Shown here piece by piece: positions 9,139 to 16,408 of a DNA stretch of 64,000 bases. The DNA comes from an uncultured Blautia sp. GTDB taxonomy: Bacteria; Bacillota; Clostridia; Lachnospirales; Lachnospiraceae. The position numbers and the translations under genes are program-made. Each line of letters opens with the position of its first letter. Position 1 is the first letter of the stretch. Location: contig CAKROE010000006.1 in the NCBI GenBank assembly GCA_934371915.1, positions 1 to 64,000 of the forward strand. The letters are read 5' to 3'. The notes below the pieces were generated by a model that was not told where the DNA came from, ran no database searches, and saw only the letters and a list, made by a program, of their open reading frames with translations.

Positions 9139-10728
9139 TTAATCTTCTTCTATTACAACATCCATGTGAATATTGTCACGTATTGCCTGATCCACCGTAA
9201 TCTGCGAAAGATTTGTCTGCTGATGGTCTTCGGCTACAAGCATATGAAGCTCGATGCTCTTGCCAAGCTTCTGCTCAATGATGGACTGCAGTTCTTTTTT
9301 GGCTTCGGAATCATCCGGATAAAGCCTGCCAAGCGGAGTCTGAAACTCCACATAGAGGATCGGCTCGCCGGTCTCTCCGTTGTATTTCGGCACGGACTGC
9401 AGAAGTGCCTGTTTGAAAGCGGCTGTCGTTTGTCCGACGATCATCTTCCAGCTTGCCACGATCTTTTGCAGATCTTCCGGTGCTGCCTTCTGCGGCGGCC
9501 GCTCTGCCGTTTTTTCCGGTTCGGCGCTGCCATCTCCCGCACCTGCACTCTGCACGATCACCCGCTGCACCGGATGTTCGTCAATCTTCTGTTCGAGCAC
9601 ACGGATACGATCCAGCACAGAATCCAGATTCGTCTCCATTGCCGGACGGCACAGCTTGATCAGTGCGATTTCAACAAGCACACGCTTCTGCGTCGCAAAA
9701 CGGATCTGATTGGAAAGATCTGAAAAAATGCGGATATAACGCATCAGTGTATCGCTGTCCGTCATCTCGCTTTCTTCTTTCAGTAATTTCAGATTTTCGG
9801 AGGAGACATCGATTGCCTCCTCCGGATTGTCGGAAGTCTTTACAAGGAGCAGATTTCGCATGTACCATGTGAAATCGCCCACAAACTGGCTGAGTTCCCT
9901 GCCTCCGACAATCAGATCTTCAAGGATCCTGATTGCAGAAGTCACGTCACCTGCCAGAACCTTTCGCAGTAATTTACTGAACACTTCGGTATCCACGGCT
10001 CCAAGAACATCAAGAACCTTGTCGTAAGTCAGCGTCTGCCCCAGGTAAAAAGCAATACACTGATCCAGAAGGCTGAGCGCATCTCGCATGGAACCGTCAC
10101 CGGCCTTTGCCACATAACGGACTGCTTTTTCCTCTGCTTCCACGCCTTCCACCTTAAGAAGTTCGCTCAGGCGTGCCGCGATCGTATCAATCGAGATTCT
10201 GTGAAAATCATACCGCTGACAGCGGGACAGAATCGTGATCGGAATCTTGTGTGCCTCTGTCGTTGCCAGAATAAAAATAACGTAAGACGGCGGTTCTTCC
10301 AGAGTTTTCAGAAGAGCATTGAATGCCCCCGTAGAAAGCATATGCACCTCGTCGATGATATACACTTTGTATTTACCTTCTGTCGGACGGTAAGTTACTT
10401 CCTCGCGAATCTCACGGATATTATCCACACCGTTGTTGGAAGCGGCATCAATCTCGATCACATTCATCGATGTGCCTGCCTGAATAGCTTTGCACATCTC
10501 GCATTCGTTACACGGACTTCCGTTAACCGGATGTTCACAGTTCACAGCCTTCGCCAGGATCTTTGCCACTGTGGTCTTACCGGTACCACGCGTACCACAG
10601 AAAAGATACGCGTGTCCGATACGGTTTGCATTAATCTGGTTCGTCAGCGTCGTTACAATATGGTCCTGCCCTTTGACATCTGCAAAATTATCGGGCCTGA
10701 ATTTTCGGTACAGGGCAGTATAGCTCAT
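9139..10728 (-). CDS. dnaX: DNA polymerase III subunit gamma/tau
   Basis: 529 residues. The clamp-loader AAA+ core has Walker A GTRGTGKT (45-52), a four-Cys zinc site (C64, C73, C76, C79), Walker [10 protein letters not shown] and the sensor-1/SRC segment ([10 protein letters not shown]). A three-helix collar domain and a less conserved C-terminal region (about 375-529) follow, shorter than E. coli tau. The protein is the motor of the clamp loader that places the beta clamp at primers. Only 59 bp separate it from the upstream phosphofructokinase gene and I see no terminator between them, so cotranscription is possible. Confidence 0.97.
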   Translation of the reverse strand: MSYTALYRKFRPDNFADVKGQDHIVTTLTNQINANRIGHAYLFCGTRGTGKTTVAKILAKAVNCEHPVNGSPCNECEMCKAIQAGTSMNVIEIDAASNNGVDNIREIREEVTYRPTEGKYKVYIIDEVHMLSTGAFNALLKTLEEPPSYVIFILATTEAHKIPITILSRCQRYDFHRISIDTIAARLSELLKVEGVEAEEKAVRYVAKAGDGSMRDALSLLDQCIAFYLGQTLTYDKVLDVLGAVDTEVFSKLLRKVLAGDVTSAIRILEDLIVGGRELSQFVGDFTWYMRNLLLVKTSDNPEEAIDVSSENLKLLKEESEMTDSDTLMRYIRIFSDLSNQIRFATQKRVLVEIALIKLCRPAMETNLDSVLDRIRVLEQKIDEHPVQRVIVQSAGAGDGSAEPEKTAERPPQKAAPEDLQKIVASWKMIVGQTTAAFKQALLQSVPKYNGETGEPILYVEFQTPLGRLYPDDSEAKKELQSIIEQKLGKSIELHMLVAEDHQQTNLSQITVDQAIRDNIHMDVVIEED

Positions 10729-10787
10729 GAATATACTCCTCTCCTGTCACTGCAGGAATTTATTTTAAAATAGTCTGTTGATACTTC

Positions 10788-11870
10788 TCAGTCTCCGAAG
10801 CTGATTCCAATCTGTTTGGCTGCTTTGACAATCTGGTCTTTCGGTGAAACCATCTTGAGCTTGCCTGCACAGTCTGCAAGCGGAACTCTCTTGATCTTGC
10901 CGTTGATAACACCGATCATAATTCCGTATTCTCCGTCAAGGATTGCTTCTGCTGCCCCGGCACCGATTCTGGTAGAAAGTACACGGTCATACGGGCATGG
11001 TTCTCCGCCTCGCTGAATATGTCCGGGAACAGTTACGCGAACCTCACTTCCGATAACCTGATTGATCTGATCTGCGATCTCATAGGAAACAGACGGATAT
11101 TTCTTTGCTCTTGCTTCGAGTTTTTCTTTGTATTTTTTCTTCGGAAGCTCTGCGTCTTCTTTGGAAATCGCCCCTTCAGCAACGGCAAGGATCGTAAAGC
11201 GCTTGCCTGCCTTGTTACGTTTCTCGATCGCTTCGCAGACCTTTTTGATGTCGTAAGGAATCTCCGGAATCAGGATAATATCCGCACCACCTGCAATACC
11301 TGCATGAAGTGTCAGACTTCCAACCTTATGTCCCATGATCTCAACGATAAATACACGACCATGTGAAGTTGCTGTCGTATGAATACAGTCGATTGCATTT
11401 GTAGCGATATTCACCGCACTCTGGAAACCAAAAGTCATATCGGTTCCGAAAATATCATTGTCGATGGTCTTCGGAAGATGAATGATATTCAGCCCCTCTT
11501 CACGGAGAAGGTTTGCAGTCTTCTGTGTGCCATTGCCACCAAGGATCACGAGACAGTCCAGACACAGTTTGTAATAAGTCTGCTTCATGGCTTCAACCTT
11601 ATCAAGACCTTTTTCGTCCGGCACGCGCATCAGCTTAAACGGCTGACGGGATGTACCGAGAATTGTGCCTCCACGGGTCAGGATACCGGAAAAATCCTTC
11701 GAACTCAGCATCCGGTATTTGCCATAGATCAGTCCTTTATATCCATCATCAAAACCATAAACTTCAAGGTCATCTACTGCGTTTGACAGCGCTTTTACCA
11801 CACCTCTCATGGTAGCATTCAGTGCCTGGCAGTCACCGCCGCTTGTTAATAAACCAATTCTTTTGATCAT
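10788..11870 (-). CDS. pfkA: 6-phosphofructokinase (group III type)
   Basis: 360 residues from the start at 11870 (MIKRIGLLTSGGDCQALN), which directly follows a ribosome-binding region; an in-frame ATG 25 codons upstream would place translation over the promoter. The phosphoryl-donor site reads GGNGT (111-115), with Gly where pyrophosphate enzymes have Asp, yet PKTIDND carries the Lys (K134) shared with pyrophosphate enzymes. This Gly/Lys combination is characteristic of ATP-using members of group III such as the Streptomyces enzyme, so ATP use is predicted. Substrate residues HLPKTIDNDI, MGHKVGSLTLHAGIAGGAD and the C-terminal HIQRGGEP are present. Confidence 0.92.
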   Translation of the reverse strand: MIKRIGLLTSGGDCQALNATMRGVVKALSNAVDDLEVYGFDDGYKGLIYGKYRMLSSKDFSGILTRGGTILGTSRQPFKLMRVPDEKGLDKVEAMKQTYYKLCLDCLVILGGNGTQKTANLLREEGLNIIHLPKTIDNDIFGTDMTFGFQSAVNIATNAIDCIHTTATSHGRVFIVEIMGHKVGSLTLHAGIAGGADIILIPEIPYDIKKVCEAIEKRNKAGKRFTILAVAEGAISKEDAELPKKKYKEKLEARAKKYPSVSYEIADQINQVIGSEVRVTVPGHIQRGGEPCPYDRVLSTRIGAGAAEAILDGEYGIMIGVINGKIKRVPLADCAGKLKMVSPKDQIVKAAKQIGISFGD

Positions 11871-11960
11871 AATACATTTCCTCCTTACCGTGCGCATCTG
11901 CACAAAGTGGTATGCCGTTACCGCCCACTTTAAGGCGGCACCCATATTTGTCTACCATTA

Positions 11961-11986
11961 TATAATACTTTACCCCCACTTGACAA
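11961..11986 (-). promoter_or_regulatory. pfkA promoter sharing its -35 with the SRP RNA promoter
   Basis: On the minus strand TTGTCA (complement of 11981-11986) is followed after about 18 bp by TATAAT (within 11957-11965). The near-palindromic TTGACAA at 11980-11986 therefore serves as -35 in both directions. RNA polymerase could not occupy both promoters at once. Confidence 0.5.
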
Positions 11987-12008
11987 GTATTCAAAAATCG
12001 TCTATACT
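11980..12008 (+). promoter_or_regulatory. SRP RNA (ffs) promoter
   Basis: Consensus-quality promoter: TTGACA at 11980-11985, exactly 17 bp, TATACT at 12003-12008. The RNA would begin about 6 bases later, at the start of the closing stem of the SRP RNA. Confidence 0.85.
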
Positions 12009-12013
12009 TAAAG

Positions 12014-12277
12014 TCCGCGCAGCCGGGGAGATAGCGGTGCCCTGTACCTGCAATCCGCTACAGCAGGGGTGATGCCAATCTGAGGTTTGTCTCCTGTGGA
12101 GCTGCCCTTTATAAGTGGCGTTGACGTTTGGGTCTCACGCAACAGGAATCTGTGAACCGTGTCAGGGCAGGAATGCAGCAGCACTAAGCAGAAGCTCTTG
12201 TGTGCCGTGAGGGTGCCTGGGCCGAGTTAACTGTAAAGGTAACGTCCATGGGAACATTTCGAGGTGCGGCGCGCGGA
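12014..12277 (+). ncRNA. ffs: Signal recognition particle RNA, large (Alu-containing) type
   Basis: About 264 nt. The 5' CCGCGC (12015-12020) pairs with 3' GCGCGG (12271-12276) to close helix 5. The Ffh-binding helix 8 is seen around GTCAGGGCAGGAATGCAGCAGC and the distal GTGCCTGGG. The 5' part contains the Alu-domain helices, and GCCGAGTTAACTGTAAAGG near 12221-12239 is typical of Gram-positive SRP RNAs. With Ffh it recognises signal peptides and targets ribosomes to the membrane. It starts from a consensus promoter and ends before a strong terminator at 12293. Confidence 0.93.
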
Positions 12278-12292
12278 AAAAGAGATTATTTC

Positions 12293-12329
12293 ATACTCTG
12301 TGGATATCATTTCCACGGAGTATTTTTTT
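12293..12329 (+). terminator. Terminator of the SRP RNA
   Basis: Twelve-base stem (12293-12304 with 12312-12323, one G-T pair) followed by seven T residues. Confidence 0.85.
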
Positions 12330-12330
12330 A

Positions 12331-12377
12331 TCCACAAAAATACCCTCCCTGCCGTTTCTTCCCGGTAAGGAGGGTAT
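12331..12377 (-). terminator. Terminator of the YqeY gene
   Basis: Stem 12340-12348/12369-12377 (ATACCCTCC and its complement). On the minus strand it is followed by a T-rich tract. It is 30 bp past the yqeY stop and insulates that gene from the convergent SRP RNA. Confidence 0.7.
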
Positions 12378-12407
12378 GATTCATATTGGCGGCTCAGTGG
12401 CCTGCCT

Positions 12408-12845
12408 TTATTTGCAGATTTCAGCAACGACCTGATTGATCAGTTTGCCGTCTGCCTTGCCTTTCAGATCTCCCATAACGGCTTTCATGATCTGTCCTTT
12501 GTTCTTTGTTGCAAGAACTTCGGCAAATTTTTCTTCGAGATAAGTACGGATCTCATCTGCGCTCATCTGCTGCGGTGCGTATTTTGCAATCACATCATAT
12601 CTTGCCTGATATTCTGCTCGAAGATCATCACGGCTTTCCGGACAGGTATCCAGCTGTTCTTTTACGGTCTTCATTTCTTTCAAAATCACACGGTCAACAA
12701 GTGCTTCCGGTACATCGTCGCGACATCCCTCGTCGATGGCAGCTTTTTTGACTGCGGATACAAGAGAAGAAACTGCATCCTTTGTTGTTTTATCTTTTGC
12801 TTTCATGGCTGCAACCATATCTTTTCTTAATGCTTCCAGTGTCAT
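12408..12845 (-). CDS. yqeY: GatB/YqeY domain protein
   Basis: 145 residues, full length for the free-standing YqeY family. MTLEALRKDMVAAMKAKDK, YAPQQMSADEIRTYLEEKF and KAVMGDLKGKADGKLINQVV are conserved family segments. The domain is also the tRNA-binding tail of GatB, so the protein probably binds tRNA. A specific reaction has not been shown to my knowledge. It stands alone between the SRP RNA and tRNA deaminase genes, both also part of the translation apparatus. Confidence 0.93.
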   Translation of the reverse strand: MTLEALRKDMVAAMKAKDKTTKDAVSSLVSAVKKAAIDEGCRDDVPEALVDRVILKEMKTVKEQLDTCPESRDDLRAEYQARYDVIAKYAPQQMSADEIRTYLEEKFAEVLATKNKGQIMKAVMGDLKGKADGKLINQVVAEICK

Positions 12846-12919
12846 TTCAAAATTCCTCCTCGTTCATTAAACTGTTATCATCATATCACTTTTCCGGCAA
12901 AAAACAAGTGTTCAGACGT

Positions 12920-13450
12920 TTATCTGTCCCCGTCCACTGCTTCCTGCGCCTGCTGTCTTGCCAGCATTTTCAGGCGTTTTTTCTTTTCACGGAGTTCCCT
13001 AAAGAAATCAGAAAGCATTGCAGAACACTCTTCTTCCAGAACTCCCCGCGTAATCTTTACTTTATGGTTAAAACCTTCCACCTCCAGAAGGTTCAACACC
13101 GACCCGGCACATCCTGCCTTCGGATTCATGCTGCCAATCACAACTTCATCGATTCTTGACTGCACCAGTGCACCCGCACACATCTGACACGGCTCAAGTG
13201 TTACATACATGGTGCACCCTTCCAGACGCCAGTCACCAAGTCTTTTACTTGCTTTTCGTATTGCATTGAGTTCCGCATGGGACAATGTATTTTTGTCTGT
13301 ATTTCTGCGATTGTAACCTCTTGCTATAATCCTGCCATCCGAAACGATCACGCACCCGATCGGTACCTCTTCCAGTGTGCGCGCTTTTTTTGCCTGCCTG
13401 ATGGCTTCTTTCATATATTTTTCCTGTTCTGTCAATGGAATTTCCTCCAA
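12920..13450 (-). CDS. tadA: tRNA-specific adenosine deaminase
   Basis: 176 residues. Zinc ligands and catalytic Glu are visible: H58-A-E60, and C88 and C91 in PCQMCAGA. The N-terminal helix (EKYMKEAIRQAKKA) and the C-terminal FFRELREKKK are typical. It converts adenosine 34 of tRNA-Arg(ACG) to inosine. The C-terminal ~20 residues (ARQQAQEAVDGDR) are a hydrophilic extension. It is divergent from the radical-SAM gene at 13552. Confidence 0.95.
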   Translation of the reverse strand: MEEIPLTEQEKYMKEAIRQAKKARTLEEVPIGCVIVSDGRIIARGYNRRNTDKNTLSHAELNAIRKASKRLGDWRLEGCTMYVTLEPCQMCAGALVQSRIDEVVIGSMNPKAGCAGSVLNLLEVEGFNHKVKITRGVLEEECSAMLSDFFRELREKKKRLKMLARQQAQEAVDGDR

Positions 13451-13551
13451 ATTGCAATTCTTTCCGGCTATTATCCAGTATAGTAAATGCCGGTTGCAAA
13501 ATCAATGAGGAAAAATTAGAATAGAGCTATAGATTTCAATAGACAGGAAGT

Positions 13552-14256
13552 ATGAATATGCCTAAAATACATGGTTTAAATAAAACAACTTTACTCGATT
13601 ATCCCGGTCGCGTTGCCGCAACCATTTTCCTCGGACACTGCAATTTCCGCTGTCCGTTCTGCCAGAACAGCGCTCTCGTATTAAATCCGACAGACGAGCC
13701 TGAGATTCCTGAAAAAGAGGTTCTTTCCTTCCTGAAAAAGCGTCAGGGAATCCTCGAAGGTGTCTGTATCTCCGGCGGCGAACCTGCACTTGCCCCGGAT
13801 CTTGAAGATTTTATACAAAAAGTCCACGATCTCGGTTATCCGGTCAAACTGGATACAAACGGCACACGTCCGGATATTTTGAAAAATCTTGCCGATAAAG
13901 GACTGATCCAGAAAGCTGCTGTAGATATCAAAGCCTGTCCGGAAAATTATCCTTCTCTCTCCGGCCTGCTGCATCCACCGCTGGACGCAGTCCGCGAAAC
14001 GGTCGATTTTCTTCTTCACGGAGATCTGGATTATGAGTTTCGTACAACTGTCGTAAAAGAGCTTCACAATGAAAAAGATTTCGTCCGGATCGGTCAGTGG
14101 TTAAAAGGGGCCCGGGCTTACTATCTCCAGGCATACAGGGACTCCGAAGAAGTCCTGCAGCCCGGTTTCAGCAGTTATTCTCTGGAAGAACTGGAGCATT
14201 TCCGAGAAATTCTTCTAACAACCATTCCCGTTGTCGGGATTCGCGGAATCGATTAG
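13552..14256 (+). CDS. Anaerobic ribonucleotide reductase activating-type radical SAM protein
   Basis: 234 residues. The [4Fe-4S] cluster motif is C30-x3-C34-x2-C37 (CNFRCPFC), preceded by LLDYPGRVAATIFLGHCN, and followed by CISGGEP and LDTNGTRP, as in the NrdG-like subfamily that TIGRFAMs calls an anaerobic reductase activating protein (NrdG2). It should generate the glycyl radical on a partner enzyme. No nrdD is present in this window, so the partner is elsewhere and the exact substrate is uncertain. The last 42 bp overlap the end of the convergent gene at 14215. Confidence 0.85.
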   Translation: MNMPKIHGLNKTTLLDYPGRVAATIFLGHCNFRCPFCQNSALVLNPTDEPEIPEKEVLSFLKKRQGILEGVCISGGEPALAPDLEDFIQKVHDLGYPVKLDTNGTRPDILKNLADKGLIQKAAVDIKACPENYPSLSGLLHPPLDAVRETVDFLLHGDLDYEFRTTVVKELHNEKDFVRIGQWLKGARAYYLQAYRDSEEVLQPGFSSYSLEELEHFREILLTTIPVVGIRGID

Positions 14257-15303
14257 GCGGTACCAGTAGCCGCCTTTTCCGCCCGGCACCTGAATCTCAC
14301 TGCTTTCTTTGAAATACGGAAATCCAAACATATTCGCCATAAACCGTTCCTGCTGGTCGTATCTTCCCGGCACGCCGAGCACCGTCTGATCGCAATGATT
14401 CTGACACAGGAGAAGATGTCCGAAATGATAATAGCCGTATTGAACAAAACGATTGTTGCGCAGAAGACATGTTCTCCGTCCCATGCGGCAAAGATCCTGC
14501 GGTGAAATCCTGTGACAGCCATGAAGTTCCCCATCCCGGAACACATCACATGGAGTTCCGAACATCCGGAAGTTCTTATTTGTCTGTTCCTGTGGTTTTC
14601 GATTTCGATTCGGTGACTTCTTCTCCTGCACATTCACTGCTTCCTGATCCGGTGATACTGTTTCGATATTCTGAGTCGGCTGAACATCCTGCTCCGTTAC
14701 TGACTGTGTGCGGAGTTCCTGACTCGCCGGCGTGCCTGAATCTGCCGACAGGGATTTCTCTTTTTGCATCCCTGCACCTGATATTTCTGCGCCCTGTTCT
14801 TTCTTCGGATTTTTTTTATTTCCTTCAATTTCTGATCTGGTTATTTGTTCTGTATCGTTGTCTTTAATCTCATTTGTCTGTAAAATCCCCTGTTTGTCTT
14901 CTTTCTGCTTCGGGACAACCCGGAAGTTCTCCGGTCGGATTGATATATCATCCCACTCTGTTCCAAAAAATCCACCCTGGTCTGTTGTAATGATCATGCC
15001 GCCCATTCCTTCAAGCGAATGTTCACTGTCCCCCATATGTTCCGCCGAAGTTTCCAGTATACAATTGATCTGCTCTTTCTCTGTCTCGCAGGTTCCAAGA
15101 AGGATTCCGTCCGTTCCGTCATCCCCGCGGACAAATCCATAAACGCTGCATTTCGATCCTGAAACCAGCCCCGGGCACAGAAGATGAAGTTCTATCCGGC
15201 ATATATTTTCCCGGGCTTCAATCCGCACGAATCCACAGTTTACCCCTTTTTTATCTTTCCGATATTCGTACACATATGCTACAAAACGACGATAAGCTGC
15301 CAA
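14215..15303 (-). CDS. DUF6128-like protein of unknown function
   Basis: 362 residues in two conserved blocks joined by a disordered linker. The N-terminal block (about 1-135) has YRRFVAYVYEYRKDKKG and a beta-rich pattern ending near WDDISIRPENFRVVPK. A Glu/Lys/Gln/Ser-rich, low-complexity linker spans about 136-245. The C-terminal block (about 246-362) has FGTPCDVFRDGELHGCHRIS, a GHLLLCQNH segment and the ending FGFPYFKESSEIQVPGGKGG. I recall this C-terminal block as DUF6128, restricted to Lachnospiraceae. There is no signal peptide or membrane helix. Function unknown. Confidence 0.65.
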   Translation of the reverse strand: MAAYRRFVAYVYEYRKDKKGVNCGFVRIEARENICRIELHLLCPGLVSGSKCSVYGFVRGDDGTDGILLGTCETEKEQINCILETSAEHMGDSEHSLEGMGGMIITTDQGGFFGTEWDDISIRPENFRVVPKQKEDKQGILQTNEIKDNDTEQITRSEIEGNKKNPKKEQGAEISGAGMQKEKSLSADSGTPASQELRTQSVTEQDVQPTQNIETVSPDQEAVNVQEKKSPNRNRKPQEQTNKNFRMFGTPCDVFRDGELHGCHRISPQDLCRMGRRTCLLRNNRFVQYGYYHFGHLLLCQNHCDQTVLGVPGRYDQQERFMANMFGFPYFKESSEIQVPGGKGGYWYRLIDSANPDNGNGC

Positions 15304-15321
15304 ACAGCTTCCCCCTGCTTT

Positions 15322-15816
15322 TTATTTCACAAGCATCTTATTCTCTTTCCAGAGAATATATGCCGCTCTGATCCAGTTTTTCAGGGATTTCTGCATTTCC
15401 TCCTCCAGCATTTCTCTACTATCCGCAAAGCCGATACATCCGGGATACTGCGGATAAAATCCGATGATTTTTCCATCTGTCCCATTCTTTATCTCATAAT
15501 CTTCTTCCAACAGCATCTCACAAAGCGAATTCTCCTCGATCATCCCTTCGTCATACAGCCTGCACAGCCCGTCCATGCTCTTCGGATACAGATTCTTTTC
15601 CACATTTTCTGCCCCGGCGCAGCTCACTTTTTCACATTTATCTATAATCTCTCCACTTCGCTCCCATTCTTTGTAGATATCCAGAAAATCCGCTCCATCT
15701 ATCCCGTATATCGTTTTCATAAACTCCACATACTGTAATACAGGCTTTTTTAAGTCCGTATTGTTCTGTATCATGACGCAAAGCTGTGCAATTGCTTTTT
15801 CCCGGTCCTCGTTCAT
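15322..15816 (-). CDS. Protein with C-terminal HicB-like domain, no HicA partner
   Basis: 164 residues. The start at 15816 is fixed by GGAGGAGG seven bases upstream; an ATG 12 codons earlier lacks a site. The N-terminal two thirds (NEDREKAIAQLCVMIQNN, DFLDIYKEWERSGEII) are helical and unrecognised. The C-terminal 55 residues (GKIIGFYPQYPGCIGFADS then EEEMQKSLKNWIRAA) match the outline of a HicB antitoxin-type partial RNase H fold, where a pro-gly-cys turn precedes a helix of the EAxxxxxEAxxxW kind. No HicA-like toxin gene is adjacent. It may act as a stand-alone regulator. Confidence 0.6.
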   Translation of the reverse strand: MNEDREKAIAQLCVMIQNNTDLKKPVLQYVEFMKTIYGIDGADFLDIYKEWERSGEIIDKCEKVSCAGAENVEKNLYPKSMDGLCRLYDEGMIEENSLCEMLLEEDYEIKNGTDGKIIGFYPQYPGCIGFADSREMLEEEMQKSLKNWIRAAYILWKENKMLVK

Positions 15817-15931
15817 TTTTCCTCCTCCACACGTCCATAACAAAGCGGGCAAGTCCGCTTCAAACTCCCTGAATCCCTCAATCTTTGAGGGAATTGTTAC
15901 GCTTTGCTTTTTCCTCTCGCTATGACGGCAA

Positions 15932-16009
15932 ATGTTTCCTTATTACGAAACATTATAACGAAATTCCTCGCTATCATCAATACATAGATGTTTCTTTATT
16001 ACGAAATAT
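15932..16009 (+). promoter_or_regulatory. Two operator-like palindromes upstream of the XRE regulator
   Basis: The same imperfect palindrome occurs twice: ATGTTTC-N8-GAAACAT at 15932-15953 and ATGTTTC-N8-GAAATAT at 15988-16009, with nearly identical 8-base spacers (cTTATTAC and tTTATTAC). Centres are 56 bp apart. A TATAAC hexamer at 15954-15959 abuts the first copy. Autoregulation by the XRE protein encoded at 16028 is the simplest reading. Confidence 0.65.
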
Positions 16010-16027
16010 CAGGATATGGGGATAATT

Positions 16028-16276
16028 ATGATACAGAAAATCAGAATGGACATGAGCATTGGCAGCAGCATCCAGAAGATGCGCTATCAGAATAAGCTCA
16101 CACAGGAGCAGGTAATTGCCCGCATGAATCTGATGGGTCTCCCAATCTCCAAGAGCAGTTATGCCAAGATCGAAACCAACCGTATGAACATCAAGGTAAG
16201 CGAGTTGATGGCACTGGCAGATATCTTTCACTGCGAAGTGGGGGACTTTTTCAAAGATTTGATTAAATTGAAATAA
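16028..16276 (+). CDS. Small XRE-family (Cro/CI-type) DNA-binding protein
   Basis: 82 residues, essentially a single helix-turn-helix domain. GSSIQKMRYQNKLTQEQVIARMNLMG (about 12-37), SKSSYAKIETNRMNIKVSEL and LADIFHCEVGDFFKDL follow the XRE pattern. I chose the ATG at 16028 because GGGG precedes it; an ATG at 16016 would bury that site. Two matched palindromes upstream (15932-16009) are likely its own operators. No partner gene is adjacent, so its wider regulon is unknown. Confidence 0.85.
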   Translation: MIQKIRMDMSIGSSIQKMRYQNKLTQEQVIARMNLMGLPISKSSYAKIETNRMNIKVSELMALADIFHCEVGDFFKDLIKLK

Positions 16277-16343
16277 TTTTTCATTCTTTTTTGCTTCTTA
16301 TAATTCCCTCTTTTTCTTTAGTCCATTATGGTCTTATGTTGTC

Positions 16344-16384
16344 AAAAAAACAGGCACTACCTGTTTCTGTACAGATAATGCCTG
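16344..16384 (-). terminator. Terminator of the diguanylate cyclase gene
   Basis: Long stem with ends at 16351-16356 and 16379-16384 (CAGGCA and its complement) and an inner CTGT/ACAG pair, followed on the minus strand by seven T residues (16344-16350). It lies 25 bp after the stop codon. Confidence 0.8.
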
Positions 16385-16408
16385 CCATATCAAAGCTGAT
16401 CTAAATTC

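Noticed and set aside
15871..15895. Terminator hairpin TCCCTCAA ... TTGAGGGA
   Set aside because: The palindrome is clear, but no gene ends there in either direction and no T tract follows, so I do not call it a terminator. Its role is unknown.
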